NCBI RefSeq assembly: GCF_000430725.1
Contig: NZ_AUMO01000043.1
Coordinates: 63,555-127,554 of the forward strand
DNA: 64,000 nt
Source of the DNA: Azohydromonas australica DSM 1124
Lineage (GTDB): Bacteria > Pseudomonadota > Gammaproteobacteria > Burkholderiales > Burkholderiaceae_C
Reading direction: 5' to 3'
In this document: positions 32,464 to 45,268 of the stretch, one piece after another
Layout: the number at the start of each line of letters is the position of its first letter
Numbering within the stretch: the first letter of the stretch is position 1
Made by a program: the position numbers and the translations under genes
The notes under the pieces: generated by a model
What the model was told of the DNA's origin: nothing
The model's database searches: none
The model's input: only the letters and a program-made list of their open reading frames with translations

Positions 32464-34383
32464 TCAGCCGCCCGGCTGCTCCAGCGCCCGCAGGATGAAC
32501 TGCTTGGGCACCGTGGGCTTCGGGACACGCACGTCGAACCAGCTGCGCACGTCGGCCTCCACCAGGTTGCCGTGCATGAAGTTGTAGATGGCCTTCTTCA
32601 GCGCCCGGCCCAACGCGTCGTGGTCGGTGCCCGTGGGGTCGATGAAGCCCACGTCGTTGCGGGCGAAGCCGCCTTCAGGCAGCGGCTTGAGCTTGATGCC
32701 GAAAGCGTCCGGGTTCTGACCCACCGGCGAATGCACCGTGCAGGCGAAGCGGTGGAAGAAGCCGGAGTGGATGCAGCCGTTCTCGAACAGCTGGCGCACG
32801 TACTCCAGCGCGTCCACCGTGTCCTGCGCCGTCTGCGTGGGGAAGCCGTACATCAGGTAGGCGTGCACCATCACGCCGGCGTCGGCGAAGGCGCGCGTCA
32901 CGCGCGCCACCTGCGCCACCGACACGCCCTTGTTCATCAGCTTGAGCAGCCGGTCCGAAGCCACCTCCAGCCCGCCGGAAATCGCGATGCAGCCGCTCTC
33001 GGCCAGCAGCTCGGCCAGCTCCGGGGTGAAGGTCTTCTCGAAGCGCACGTTGCCCCACCAGGAGATGCGCAGGTCGCGGCGAAGCAGCTCCGTGGCCAGC
33101 GCCTTGAGCGCCTTGGGCGGCGCGGCCTCGTCCACGAAGTGGAAGCCGGTCTGCCCGGTCTCGTTGACGATGGCCTCGATGCGGTCGGCCAGCACCGTGG
33201 CCTCCGCGCCCTCGTAGCGCGCGATGTAGTCCAGGCTCACGTCGCAGAAGCTGCACTTCTTCCAGTAGCAGCCGTGCGCCACGGTGAGCTTGTTCCAGCG
33301 CCCGTCGCTCCAGAGCCGGTGCATGGGGTTGAGCATGTCCAGCAGCGACAGGTAGTCGCGCACCGGCAAGCCGTCCCAGGTGGGCGTGCCGACCTCGGCG
33401 AAGGGCACGTCCGGCTCGGGGAAGTTCACGTGACGCACCACGCCGTCGTCGCGCACGTAGGTGCGCACCAGGCGCTGGCGCGAGCGCTTGCCTTGCAGGT
33501 GCTCCAGCAGGGCCAGCAGCGGGCGCTCGCCGGCGTCCAGGGTCACGAAGTCCACGTGGTCGAACAGGCGCGGCTCCTTCAGCTCACGCAGCTCGGTGTT
33601 GACGAAGCCGCCGCCCAGCACGACGGCGATGCCCGGCTTCGCCGCCTTCAGCGCCTGCGCGATGCGCAGCGCGCCGTACACCGAGCCCGGGAAGGGCACG
33701 GACAGCAGCACCACGTCGGGCTGGTGCTGCTCCAGCGCCTCCAGCGTCAGCTCGCGCAGGGTGTCGTCGATCAGGTTCGGGGGCGCCGCCAGCGCGTCGG
33801 CCAGCCCGTCGAAGCTGGCCTGTGCCGCCGCCAGCGACTCGGCGTAGCGCACGAACTCGAAGCGCGGGTCGATGGCCTCGCGCAGCACGTCCGCCAGGTC
33901 GTCCAGGTACAGCGTGGCCAGGTGCTTGGCGCGGTCCTGCAGCCCCAGCGCGCCGAAGGCCCAACCCAGGGGATCGCCCTCCTCGTCCCCGTACACCTCC
34001 AGCGCCTGGAAGCGCGGCCCTTCGGGCAGGAAGCCGCGCGATGCGATGCGGTGCGCCAGCGTCGGGTCGCGACCCTGCAGGAATGCGAGCGTGCGGTCCG
34101 CGGTGCCGGCGTAGTCGTCGAAGCGTTCCAGGAAGGCCTGCACGCGCGGCGTGCGCCGCTTGGGCGGCAGCGCCTCGATGGCCGCGCGCAGCCGCCGCAG
34201 CCCGGCGCCCGACAGCAGCCGCAGCACGAGCTTCAGGGCCAGGTCGTCCTGCGCCGCCGCGATACCGCGTCCGCGCAGGAAGCCGGTGAGGTAGGCGGTG
34301 GAGGGGTACGGCGTGTTGAGCTGCGTCATCGGCGGGATGAGCGACAGCACGCGCGGCGACTCGGGCAGCGTCGGGGCGGACAT
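32464..34383 (-). CDS. B12-binding-type radical SAM protein
   Basis: 639 residues. The N-terminal part (about 1-310) contains a cobalamin-binding-like Rossmann region (PDVVLLSVPFPGSVYGALRI, then VVLGGGFVNTELREL), but no DxHxxG cobalamin ligand motif. The radical SAM domain has the cluster motif CYWKKCSFC (C-x4-C-x2-C instead of C-x3-C-x2-C; about residue 375) followed by ISGGLEVASDRLLKLMNKGV and HAYLMYGFPTQTAQDTVDAL. These enzymes cleave S-adenosylmethionine to start radical chemistry on diverse substrates; the substrate is unknown. ATG at 34383 is preferred over a longer frame to 34449. No partner gene is adjacent. Confidence 0.85.
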   Translation of the reverse strand: MSAPTLPESPRVLSLIPPMTQLNTPYPSTAYLTGFLRGRGIAAAQDDLALKLVLRLLSGAGLRRLRAAIEALPPKRRTPRVQAFLERFDDYAGTADRTLAFLQGRDPTLAHRIASRGFLPEGPRFQALEVYGDEEGDPLGWAFGALGLQDRAKHLATLYLDDLADVLREAIDPRFEFVRYAESLAAAQASFDGLADALAAPPNLIDDTLRELTLEALEQHQPDVVLLSVPFPGSVYGALRIAQALKAAKPGIAVVLGGGFVNTELRELKEPRLFDHVDFVTLDAGERPLLALLEHLQGKRSRQRLVRTYVRDDGVVRHVNFPEPDVPFAEVGTPTWDGLPVRDYLSLLDMLNPMHRLWSDGRWNKLTVAHGCYWKKCSFCDVSLDYIARYEGAEATVLADRIEAIVNETGQTGFHFVDEAAPPKALKALATELLRRDLRISWWGNVRFEKTFTPELAELLAESGCIAISGGLEVASDRLLKLMNKGVSVAQVARVTRAFADAGVMVHAYLMYGFPTQTAQDTVDALEYVRQLFENGCIHSGFFHRFACTVHSPVGQNPDAFGIKLKPLPEGGFARNDVGFIDPTGTDHDALGRALKKAIYNFMHGNLVEADVRSWFDVRVPKPTVPKQFILRALEQPGG

Positions 34384-34536
34384 GGCGGGAAGCGGAGGCA
34401 AGCGGGGGCGCGCATTCTGCCAGCCGGGGTGCAGGCACCTGCCCGCCACGCCCGCAAGACCCTGCCCCGGGGCCCGAAGCCGCCCACAGGGACCGCGCCT
34501 GCCAGACCCGGGACGGAGCCCTGCGGCTCCGAGGTC

Positions 34537-35124
34537 TCAGCTCGCCCCGTTCCGACGCCGGCGCACGAAGCCGGCCACGCCCGCCAGGCCGGCGCCCATC
34601 AGCAGCAGGGACGCGGGCTCCGGAATCGCCTGCACGGCGAAATAGTCGCCGCCAAACCGCGGGCTCGAATCGGAGGTGCGGTACAGCCTCAGGCCACTGC
34701 CGCCACCGGGTGCTTCGAAGGACAGGAATTGTCCGGCGGCATTGAAAAGGTCCAGCGACCCGCCGGCGCCTCCTGAACCCGTTGCCGAGATATTGCTGAA
34801 TTGCAGCCGGCGCGTCGAACCGAACTGGGAAATGACGACCCGCACCTCGTCCAGCGGCGTGGTGATGTCCTGCTCGGTGAAGGATTTGCCGCTGACGCGG
34901 AACGACATGTCGAAATCACCCAGCGTGCCCAGGCTGTGCGTGCCGTTGCCGGGGTCGACAGCAAAGCTGAATTCGCCGCGCCCGACCACTGGAAACACGA
35001 TGAGATCGTCCGGCGTGTTGTCGAAGCTGAACCTGAACAGCGATTCCGCCTGGACCGGCGCGATGGACGCCAGCGCGCCAAGGCAGCTCACCGCCACGCT
35101 CACGAGAGAAGATCGCATGCCCAT
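34537..35124 (-). CDS. PEP-CTERM sorting domain protein
   Basis: Exported protein of 195 residues. The signal peptide (MGMRSSLVSVAVSCLGALAS, to about residue 28) is followed by a Gly/Ser-rich beta domain. The C terminus has the exosortase signal: IPEPASLLLMG, a short hydrophobic helix, then FVRRRRNGAS. An EpsH/XrtA-type exosortase would cleave and attach it to the surface, usually in exopolysaccharide-producing bacteria. No exosortase or polysaccharide gene lies in the window. The mature sequence contains no enzyme motif. Start at 35124 or 35118 (two near ATGs) cannot be separated. Confidence 0.88.
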   Translation of the reverse strand: MGMRSSLVSVAVSCLGALASIAPVQAESLFRFSFDNTPDDLIVFPVVGRGEFSFAVDPGNGTHSLGTLGDFDMSFRVSGKSFTEQDITTPLDEVRVVISQFGSTRRLQFSNISATGSGGAGGSLDLFNAAGQFLSFEAPGGGSGLRLYRTSDSSPRFGGDYFAVQAIPEPASLLLMGAGLAGVAGFVRRRRNGAS

Positions 35125-35486
35125 ACGCCGCCTTTTCCGATCAGCCGGCCCGCTGCCGGGACGCGGGCCGGAATTCATTGAAATTGGCCGAGGCAGCGCC
35201 CATCCGGAATTCAGGCTCTGATGGGTCGATCAAAACCCATGGAACACAAATTCCTGCGGGCATGAATAACTTGCCCCCTGCACCGGCTGCCACACTGAAG
35301 ATATCAAGGCCAATATATAAGCCCAGGCACGCCCGCAACAATGAATTCCATGCACGTGCAGGGCTCAAAGGCAGGAAGGAAAGGTCTATTACAGATTTGC
35401 ACTGGCGCGCCGCCGGTCAAATTGTGTCGACACGGAATCTCAAAGCCACGGGCATGGCGTCGCCACGGAAGAAAGATTCAAAACAG
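35125..35486. other. Intergenic region upstream of the PEP-CTERM gene
   Basis: 362 bp between the PEP-CTERM start and the ATP-synthase terminator. It is clearly more AT-rich than its surroundings (for example 35250-35330) and should hold the PEP-CTERM promoter. No coding frame with a ribosome site and no recognisable RNA were found. Confidence 0.6.
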
Positions 35487-35519
35487 AAAGCCCGCCGGGC
35501 GTGCACCGGGCGGGCTTTT
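35487..35519 (-). terminator. Terminator of the ATP synthase operon
   Basis: AAAGCCCGCC at 35487-35496 pairs exactly with 35509-35518. On the minus strand the hairpin runs into a T run. It lies 45 bp after the atpC stop. Confidence 0.88.
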
Positions 35520-35563
35520 CGATGGGGCGGAAACCGGCCGCGAAGGCCGGCGTGCCGGAAGGC

Positions 35564-35980
35564 TTACTTGCGGCGGAACTTGCGCAGCGCGACGAGCTGG
35601 GCCGCCATGGCGGCGAACTCGCTCTGGGCGGCGGCGAAGTCGATGTCGCTCTTGGCGTTGCGCATCGCCTCTTCGGCCAGGCGCTTGGCCTCGTTGGCCT
35701 TGGCCTCGTCGAGGTCATGGCCACGGATGGCGGTGTCGGCAAGCACCGTGACGCCACTGGGCTGCACCTCCAGGATGCCGCCGGCGACGAACACGAACTC
35801 CTCCTCACCGTTGTCGGCGCGCTCGATGCGCACCGCGCCGGGCTTGATGCGGGTGATCAGCGGCGTGTGGCGGGGCAGGATGCCCAGCTCGCCGTTCTCG
35901 CCCGGCAGCGCGACGAACTTCGCCTCGCCGGAGAAGATCAGCTCTTCGGCGGAGACGACGTCGACGTGAATGGTTGCCAT
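35564..35980 (-). CDS. atpC: ATP synthase F1 subunit epsilon
   Basis: Central-stalk subunit of the F1 sector, 138 residues. The N-terminal beta-sandwich contains [20 protein letters not shown] and [20 protein letters not shown]; the C-terminal helical hairpin can inhibit ATP hydrolysis. It is last in the operon, 83 bp after atpD. Confidence 0.96.
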   Translation of the reverse strand: MATIHVDVVSAEELIFSGEAKFVALPGENGELGILPRHTPLITRIKPGAVRIERADNGEEEFVFVAGGILEVQPSGVTVLADTAIRGHDLDEAKANEAKRLAEEAMRNAKSDIDFAAAQSEFAAMAAQLVALRKFRRK

Positions 35981-36063
35981 GTGCGGGGTCCTTGATGCGA
36001 AAAGGAAGAGGCTGCGTCGGGGAAGCAGCAGCCGCTACCGGGAGGTTGCGGCCGCGACGACCA

Positions 36064-38374
<2,311 letters not shown>

Positions 38375-38411
38375 GGACGGGCTCCTTCTCGGACTTGTGC
38401 TATGGCGGGAC

Positions 38412-39965
38412 TCAGGCGAACGACTTCTTGAACGCGGTCACGGCAGCAGTCAGCTGGGCTTCCGCGTCCTTGTCCATCGCCTTGTCGCTCTCGAGTTTGG
38501 CCAGCAGCGGGCCGTGGCTGGTCTTCAGGAACTGGTGCAGACCGCTCTCGAAGGCCAGGATCTTCTTGACGTCCACGTCGTCCATGAAGCCCTTGTTGAC
38601 CGCGAACAGCGTGGCACCCATCAGGCTGATGGGCAGCGGCTGGTACTGGGCCTGCTTGAGCAGTTCGGTCACGCGGGCACCGCGGTCGAGCTGCTTGCGG
38701 GTGGCTTCGTCCAGGTCCGAGGCGAACTGCGCGAACGCGGCCAGCTCACGGTACTGCGCCAGGTCGGTACGGATACCGCCGGACAGGCCCTTGATCAGCT
38801 TGGTCTGGGCAGCACCACCGACGCGCGACACCGAGATACCGGCGTTGATGGCGGGGCGGATACCGGCGTTGAACAGGCTGGTTTCCAGGAAGATCTGGCC
38901 GTCGGTGATCGAGATCACGTTCGTCGGCACGAAGGCGGACACGTCGCCGGCCTGCGTTTCGATCACGGGCAGCGCGGTCAGCGAGCCGGTCTTGCCCTTC
39001 ACGGCGCCGTTGGTGAACTTCTCGACGTAGTCGGCGTTCACGCGGGCGGCACGCTCCAGCAGGCGGCTGTGGAGATAGAACACGTCGCCGGGGAAGGCTT
39101 CGCGGCCCGGGGGACGGCGCAGCAGCAGCGACACTTGACGGTAGGCCACGGCCTGCTTGGACAGGTCGTCATAGACGATCAGCGCGTCTTCGCCGCGGTC
39201 GCGGAAGTACTCGCCCATCGTGCAGCCGGAGTAGGCCGACACGTACTGCATGGCGGCGGACTCGGAAGCCGAGGCGGCCACGACGATGGTGTACTCCATC
39301 GCGCCGTGCTGCTCCAGGGCGCGCACCACGTTCTTGATCGACGACGCCTTCTGGCCGATGGCGACGTAGACGCAGACCATGTTCTGGCCCTTCTGGGCGA
39401 TGATCGCGTCCAGGGCGACGGCGGTCTTGCCGGTCTGGCGGTCACCGATGATCAGCTCGCGCTGGCCGCGGCCCACGGGCACCATCGAGTCGATCGACTT
39501 GATGCCCGTCTGCACCGGCTGGCTCACCGACTGGCGCGCGATCACGCCCGGGGCGACCTTCTCGATGACGTCCGTCATCTTGGCGTTGAGCGGACCCTTG
39601 CCGTCGATGGGCTGGCCCAGCGCGTTGACCACGCGGCCGATCAGCTCGGGGCCCACGGGCACTTCCAGGATGCGGCCCGTGCACTTGACGGTGTCGCCCT
39701 CGGAGATGTGCTCGTACTCGCCCAGGATCACGGCGCCGACCGAGTCGCGCTCGAGGTTCAGCGCCAGGCCGAAGGTCTGCGCGCCCGAGGCGGTGGCGGG
39801 GAATTCGAGCATTTCGCCCTGCATCACGTCCGACAGGCCGTGCACGCGCACGATGCCGTCCGTCACCGAGACCACGGTGCCCTGGTTGCGGATGTCCGTC
39901 GAGGGCTGCAGGCCCTCGATGCGGCTCTTGATCAGTTCGGAAATTTCTGCGGGATTCAGTTGCAT
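38412..39965 (-). CDS. atpA: ATP synthase F1 subunit alpha
   Basis: Non-catalytic nucleotide-binding subunit, 517 residues. P-loop [13 protein letters not shown] (about 170-182); SEAAMQY-type region as [37 protein letters not shown] is the family signature near the C-terminal domain. The start [19 protein letters not shown] at 39965 is the conserved N terminus, so the longer frame to 39986 was not used. Confidence 0.97.
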   Translation of the reverse strand: MQLNPAEISELIKSRIEGLQPSTDIRNQGTVVSVTDGIVRVHGLSDVMQGEMLEFPATASGAQTFGLALNLERDSVGAVILGEYEHISEGDTVKCTGRILEVPVGPELIGRVVNALGQPIDGKGPLNAKMTDVIEKVAPGVIARQSVSQPVQTGIKSIDSMVPVGRGQRELIIGDRQTGKTAVALDAIIAQKGQNMVCVYVAIGQKASSIKNVVRALEQHGAMEYTIVVAASASESAAMQYVSAYSGCTMGEYFRDRGEDALIVYDDLSKQAVAYRQVSLLLRRPPGREAFPGDVFYLHSRLLERAARVNADYVEKFTNGAVKGKTGSLTALPVIETQAGDVSAFVPTNVISITDGQIFLETSLFNAGIRPAINAGISVSRVGGAAQTKLIKGLSGGIRTDLAQYRELAAFAQFASDLDEATRKQLDRGARVTELLKQAQYQPLPISLMGATLFAVNKGFMDDVDVKKILAFESGLHQFLKTSHGPLLAKLESDKAMDKDAEAQLTAAVTAFKKSFA

Positions 39966-40065
39966 CGTGTTCTCCCAGACTGCCACCCGGTGGGCGGACA
40001 GCGTGGCGGGCGGTGACTGGCTGCGGGCCGTGCGCGGGGGGCGGCGACAGCCCCCTGCTGTGCGC

Positions 40066-40599
40066 TTAGGCCGTGAGCGCCACCTTCATCTGTTCCAGAC
40101 GGGCCTTGACAGAGCCGTCATAGACCTCGTCGCCGACCACCACGCGGATGCCGCCGATGAGCGAAGGATCGATCTGCACCGTGGCGTTGAGCTTGCGACC
40201 GAAGCGCTTTTCCAGCGCGGCCAGCACCTCGACGCCCTGCGCCTCGTCGATCGGGAAGGCGCTGTAGACCAGCGCGTCGGAGACCCCGCTGCCAGCGTTG
40301 ACCAGCGCGCGGTACTGCGTTGCCACTTCGGGCAGCGCCACCAGGCGACCGTTCTCCAGCATCGTGCGCAGCAGGTTCTGCAGCGCGGGCCACAACGGCG
40401 CGGGCAACGCCCCGGTGATGACGTTGAACACCTGCTCGGTGCTCACGCGCGGGTTGTCGGCGAACTGGCGCACCTGCGGCTCTGCGGTCAGCGCCGCGAG
40501 CAGGTCGAGCTGCTCGATGGCACCGCGCTGCTCGGCGGGCATGATCACCTTGAACAGCGCCTCCGCGTAGGGGCGGGCAATGGTTGCAAGCTCAGCCAT
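40066..40599 (-). CDS. atpH: ATP synthase F1 subunit delta
   Basis: Peripheral-stalk subunit (OSCP homologue) that ties subunit b to alpha, 177 residues. N-terminal bundle begins [20 protein letters not shown]; the C-terminal motif [20 protein letters not shown] is diagnostic. Its start lies two bases after the atpF stop. Confidence 0.95.
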   Translation of the reverse strand: MAELATIARPYAEALFKVIMPAEQRGAIEQLDLLAALTAEPQVRQFADNPRVSTEQVFNVITGALPAPLWPALQNLLRTMLENGRLVALPEVATQYRALVNAGSGVSDALVYSAFPIDEAQGVEVLAALEKRFGRKLNATVQIDPSLIGGIRVVVGDEVYDGSVKARLEQMKVALTA

Positions 40600-40601
40600 G
40601 G

Positions 40602-41072
40602 TCAGAGCTCGCTCTTCAGGCGCGACAGCAGCTCGCCGTGCACCGCGGGATTCACTTCGCGGCGCAGGATCGCTTCGGCACCCTTGACAGCCAGCGCGGC
40701 GACTTCGTCGCGCAGCGCTTCACGGGCACGGATGCTGGCCTGCTCGGCCTCGGCCCGGGCCGCGGCGACGATCTTGGCGGCCTCTTCGTTGGCACGGCCC
40801 TTGGCATCTTCGACCATGGACTGCGCCATGCGCTCGGCGTCAGCCAGGCGGCGGGCGGCGTCATCGCGGGCTTCGGCCAGCTGGGCCTCCACTCGCTTGT
40901 TGGCCGTGGCCAGCTCGGCCTTGGCCTTGTCAGCCGCAGCCAGACCGTCGGCGACTTTCCGGGCGCGCTCATCGAGCGCCTTGGTGATCGGCGGCCACAC
41001 GAACTTCATCGTGAACCACCACAAGATCACGAAGACGACGATCTGCGCCAACAACGTTGCGTTCAGATTCAC
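40602..41072 (-). CDS. atpF: ATP synthase Fo subunit b
   Basis: Peripheral stalk, 156 residues. One N-terminal membrane helix ([20 protein letters not shown]) followed by a long charged coiled coil (about 30-145) rich in Ala, Glu and Arg. The start codon is GTG, giving the conserved [10 protein letters not shown]; no ATG is available nearby. Confidence 0.95.
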   Translation of the reverse strand: MNLNATLLAQIVVFVILWWFTMKFVWPPITKALDERARKVADGLAAADKAKAELATANKRVEAQLAEARDDAARRLADAERMAQSMVEDAKGRANEEAAKIVAAARAEAEQASIRAREALRDEVAALAVKGAEAILRREVNPAVHGELLSRLKSEL

Positions 41073-41127
41073 GGCTCGGACCTCTCTCGTAAAAAACTAC
41101 TTCGTGGACGGACGAGAAAGATCCGGA

Positions 41128-42319
<1,192 letters not shown>

Positions 42320-42320
42320 G

Positions 42321-42827
42321 TCAGCTTCTCTTTTTCCTTGCTCGCGCCCGGCCCTGCCACAGCAGCGCCAGCCAGTTGACCTTCATGCACAGCACCATCG
42401 TCACCAGCAACGCCGGCCAACTCAGGTCGCGCACGACCACCGCCGCCGCCACCAGCATGGCGGCCGCGACACCGATCTTGATGAACTCCCAGAGCAGGAA
42501 GCCGAACACCTGGGTGCCGGGCTGCTTGTCCCTGGTCTTGGCGAGGCCGCGGACCATCAACGCCCCCGGCACCACCACGGCAGCCGCGCCATACAGCGCC
42601 GACCAGCCGATCGCCCCCCGCCCCGTGACGACTGCCGCCAAGGCAGCCACCACCAGACCTACCGCGGCTTGAACCGCGACCACCCGCCACGGCGACAGCA
42701 GCGGGTATTCTTCGCGCAGGGCCTGCACTTGCTCACGCGTCAACGGCGCTCGCTCGTCCAGTTCCTTGTCGTTTTCGTCCTCAGCCCAGCTGTCGCGGAA
42801 CTCGGGACGCCGGGACCGCTCTTGCAT
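42321..42827 (-). CDS. atpI: ATP synthase protein I
   Basis: Small membrane protein with four helices, 168 residues, thought to help assemble the c ring or import Mg2+. A charged N-terminal cytoplasmic extension of about 50 residues (RPEFRDSWAEDENDKELDER) precedes the helices; the core has GWSALYGAAAVVVPGALMVR and QVFGFLLWEFIKIGVAAAML. It is the first gene of atpIBEFHAGDC, the order typical of proteobacteria. Confidence 0.92.
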   Translation of the reverse strand: MQERSRRPEFRDSWAEDENDKELDERAPLTREQVQALREEYPLLSPWRVVAVQAAVGLVVAALAAVVTGRGAIGWSALYGAAAVVVPGALMVRGLAKTRDKQPGTQVFGFLLWEFIKIGVAAAMLVAAAVVVRDLSWPALLVTMVLCMKVNWLALLWQGRARARKKRS

Positions 42828-42864
42828 GTGGGCTTCAGACTGTCTCTATGCGCAAAACCGGCGG

Positions 42865-42870
42865 ATTATA
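42865..42870 (-). promoter_or_regulatory. -10 box of the ATP synthase operon promoter
   Basis: A perfect TATAAT on the minus strand, 38 bp before the atpI ATG. At 17-bp spacing the -35 hexamer is GTGGAG, a weak match; TTGTAA lies six bases further away. Confidence 0.6.
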
Positions 42871-43066
42871 GGTGGAAAACCCTTAGCCTCCACTTACAAC
42901 TCATGCCCTGTCGACACGCTCCGGCATGGCTTGCAATGGCGCGCACATTGAGCCAGCTCAATCCGTGAGCCTGTGGCGACCCGCCGCGGCGGCGCAGTGT
43001 CCACGATGTCACGCGATGCCGCCGCCGCGCACCACAATCGCCCCACCATCCGCTCCCGAGCCGACC

Positions 43067-45214
43067 GTGTCCCGCCTTTTCCCCCGCCGCTTCGTGGCTT
43101 TTTCGTTGCTGCTGGCGCCGCTGCTGGGCGCCGTGGCCCAGACCGAGGTCCGCACCGAACAGTTGCGCGCCGAACTACTGGCCCACGCTCCCGAGGGCGT
43201 GGTGCCGGGCAAGCCGCTGTGGCTGGGCCTGCTGCTGGAGCACGCGCCGCACTGGCACACCTACTGGAAGAACCCGGGGGACTCCGGGCTGCCCACCAAG
43301 CTGCAATGGAGTGTTCCCCCGGGCGTGGACCTGGGCGAGATCGAATGGCCCGTGCCGCAGCGGCTGCCCGTGGGCCCGCTGATGAACTTCGGCTACGAGG
43401 GCCGCGTGCTGCTGCCGGTGAAGGTGCAGGTGCCCGCGGGCTTCGACGCCCCGTCGTTGAGCGTGCAACTTCAGGCGGACTGGCTGGTGTGCAAGGAGGT
43501 CTGCCTGCCCCAGACCGGCCGCTTCAGCCTGCAGCTGCCCAGCCAGGCAGCCACGTCCGTGAACGCGGCGCTGTTCGACGAGGCCCAGCGGCGGCAGCCC
43601 AAGGCCATGGCTGCAGTGCAGACGGCGGCGCGCATCGAGGGCCATGAGCTGGTGCTCGACGTCCAGGGCCTGCCGGCGGCGCTGCAGGGCCAGCCGCTGG
43701 CTTTCTTCCCCGAACAGCCCGGCATCCTGGACAACGCCGCGCCGATGCAAGCGCGCTGGGACGGTACCGCCTGGCAGCTGCGGGCACCACTGTCGCCCGA
43801 GCGCGACCAGAGCCCGCCGCGCCTGGACGCGGTGCTGGGCGACGCGCAGGGCGGCGGCGTGCAGCTGGGCTTCGACGTCGCCGGCCCCTGGCCCGCGCCG
43901 GGCACCACGCCGCGGCGCGAGCCCGTGGCCGAGGCTGAATCGCCCGCGGCGCCGGCCGCCGCGGCAACGGGCGCGTCCTCACCTGCCTTCGGGCTGGCGC
44001 TGCTGCTGGCGCTGGGCGGCGGGATGCTGCTGAACCTGATGCCCTGCGTGTTCCCGGTGCTGTCGCTGAAGCTGCTGAGCTTCGTGACGCACCACCACCG
44101 GCGCGAGCGCGTGGCCGCGGCGCTGGCCTACACCGCAGGCGTGCTGGTGTCCTTCGTGGCACTGGCGGCGCTGATGCTGGCGCTGCGCGCCGGCGGCCAG
44201 CAGCTGGGCTGGGGGTTTCAATTGCAGTCGCCGGCCTTCGTGGCGGCGCTTGCGGCGCTGTTCACGGTGATCGGACTCAACCTGAGCGGGCAGTTCGAGT
44301 TCCGCAGCGTGCTGCCCTCCAGCCTGGCCGGGCTGCAGCTGCGCCACCCGCTGCTGGACCACGCGCTCACCGGCGTGCTGGCCGTGGCGGTGGCTTCGCC
44401 CTGCACCGCGCCCTTCATGGGCGCCTCGCTGGGCGCGGCGGCCACGCTGCCGACGGCGCAGGCGCTGTCGGTGTTCGCGGCACTGGGGCTGGGCATGGCC
44501 CTGCCCTACCTGGCCGCGGCGGCCTGGCCGGGCGTGGCGCGCGCGCTGCCGCGGCCGGGACCGTGGATGGCGCAACTGCGCACGCTGCTGTCCTTCCCCA
44601 TCTTCGCCACCGTGGTGTGGCTGCTGTGGGTGCTGGGCCAGCAGACCGGGCTCGATGGCGCCGTGGCGCTGCTGGGCCTGCTGGTGGCGCTGGCCTTTGC
44701 GCTGTGGGCGCTGGCCAGCCCGGCCTTCCAGGCCACGCGCCGCGGCGCGCGCGCGGGCGTGGCGGTGCTGGCCGTGGCAGTGCTGGGCGCGACGCTGCAC
44801 TGGGCCCTGCCGTCCTGGCGCGAGGCGCCGGCCGAGAGCGGGAGCGCCGCCGCTGCGGCCGGCGGCTGGGAAGCCTGGAGCGCCGATCGCGTGCGCACGC
44901 TGCAGTCTCAGGGCCGGCCGGTGTTCGTGGACTTCACGGCCGCCTGGTGCGTGACCTGCCAGATCAACAAGCGCGGCACGCTCGCCGACGCCACGGTGCG
45001 TGCCGATTTCGAGCTGCACGACGTGGCGCTGCTGCGCGCGGACTGGACGCGGCGCGACGCGGCCATCGGCACCGAGCTGGCGCGCCTGGGGCGCAGCGGC
45101 GTGCCGGTCTATGCGCTGTACCCGGCCGGCGGCGGCGCGCCGCAGCTGCTGACGGAAGTGCTGTCGGTGGCCGAGGTGCGCGGCGCGCTGGCGGCGCTGC
45201 CGGCCAAGCCCTGA
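43067..45214 (+). CDS. Thiol:disulfide interchange protein, DsbD/ScsB type
   Basis: Inner-membrane protein moving reducing power from cytosolic thioredoxin to the periplasm. From the GTG at 43067 it has 715 residues; ATG at 43016 is an alternative, but GTG gives the better signal peptide (RLFPRRFVAFSLLLAPLLGA). The periplasmic N-terminal domain carries DWLVCKEVCLPQTG; eight membrane helices (about 310-590) have NLMPCVFPVLSLK and ASPCTAPFMGAS with the electron-carrying cysteines; the C-terminal thioredoxin fold has FTAAWCVTCQINKRG. The CKEVC N-terminal domain is closer to ScsB than to classical DsbD. It is divergent from the ATP synthase operon. Confidence 0.9.
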   Translation: MSRLFPRRFVAFSLLLAPLLGAVAQTEVRTEQLRAELLAHAPEGVVPGKPLWLGLLLEHAPHWHTYWKNPGDSGLPTKLQWSVPPGVDLGEIEWPVPQRLPVGPLMNFGYEGRVLLPVKVQVPAGFDAPSLSVQLQADWLVCKEVCLPQTGRFSLQLPSQAATSVNAALFDEAQRRQPKAMAAVQTAARIEGHELVLDVQGLPAALQGQPLAFFPEQPGILDNAAPMQARWDGTAWQLRAPLSPERDQSPPRLDAVLGDAQGGGVQLGFDVAGPWPAPGTTPRREPVAEAESPAAPAAAATGASSPAFGLALLLALGGGMLLNLMPCVFPVLSLKLLSFVTHHHRRERVAAALAYTAGVLVSFVALAALMLALRAGGQQLGWGFQLQSPAFVAALAALFTVIGLNLSGQFEFRSVLPSSLAGLQLRHPLLDHALTGVLAVAVASPCTAPFMGASLGAAATLPTAQALSVFAALGLGMALPYLAAAAWPGVARALPRPGPWMAQLRTLLSFPIFATVVWLLWVLGQQTGLDGAVALLGLLVALAFALWALASPAFQATRRGARAGVAVLAVAVLGATLHWALPSWREAPAESGSAAAAAGGWEAWSADRVRTLQSQGRPVFVDFTAAWCVTCQINKRGTLADATVRADFELHDVALLRADWTRRDAAIGTELARLGRSGVPVYALYPAGGGAPQLLTEVLSVAEVRGALAALPAKP

Positions 45215-45268
45215 CGCGACGCCCTCCGGATCGCCGCTCCCGCCCCGGGCGAGGCGGCGGTGCCGTCC

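Noticed and set aside
35178..35969. 263-codon plus-strand frame across the atpC region
   Set aside because: It is antisense to atpC and its terminator, with no coding features.
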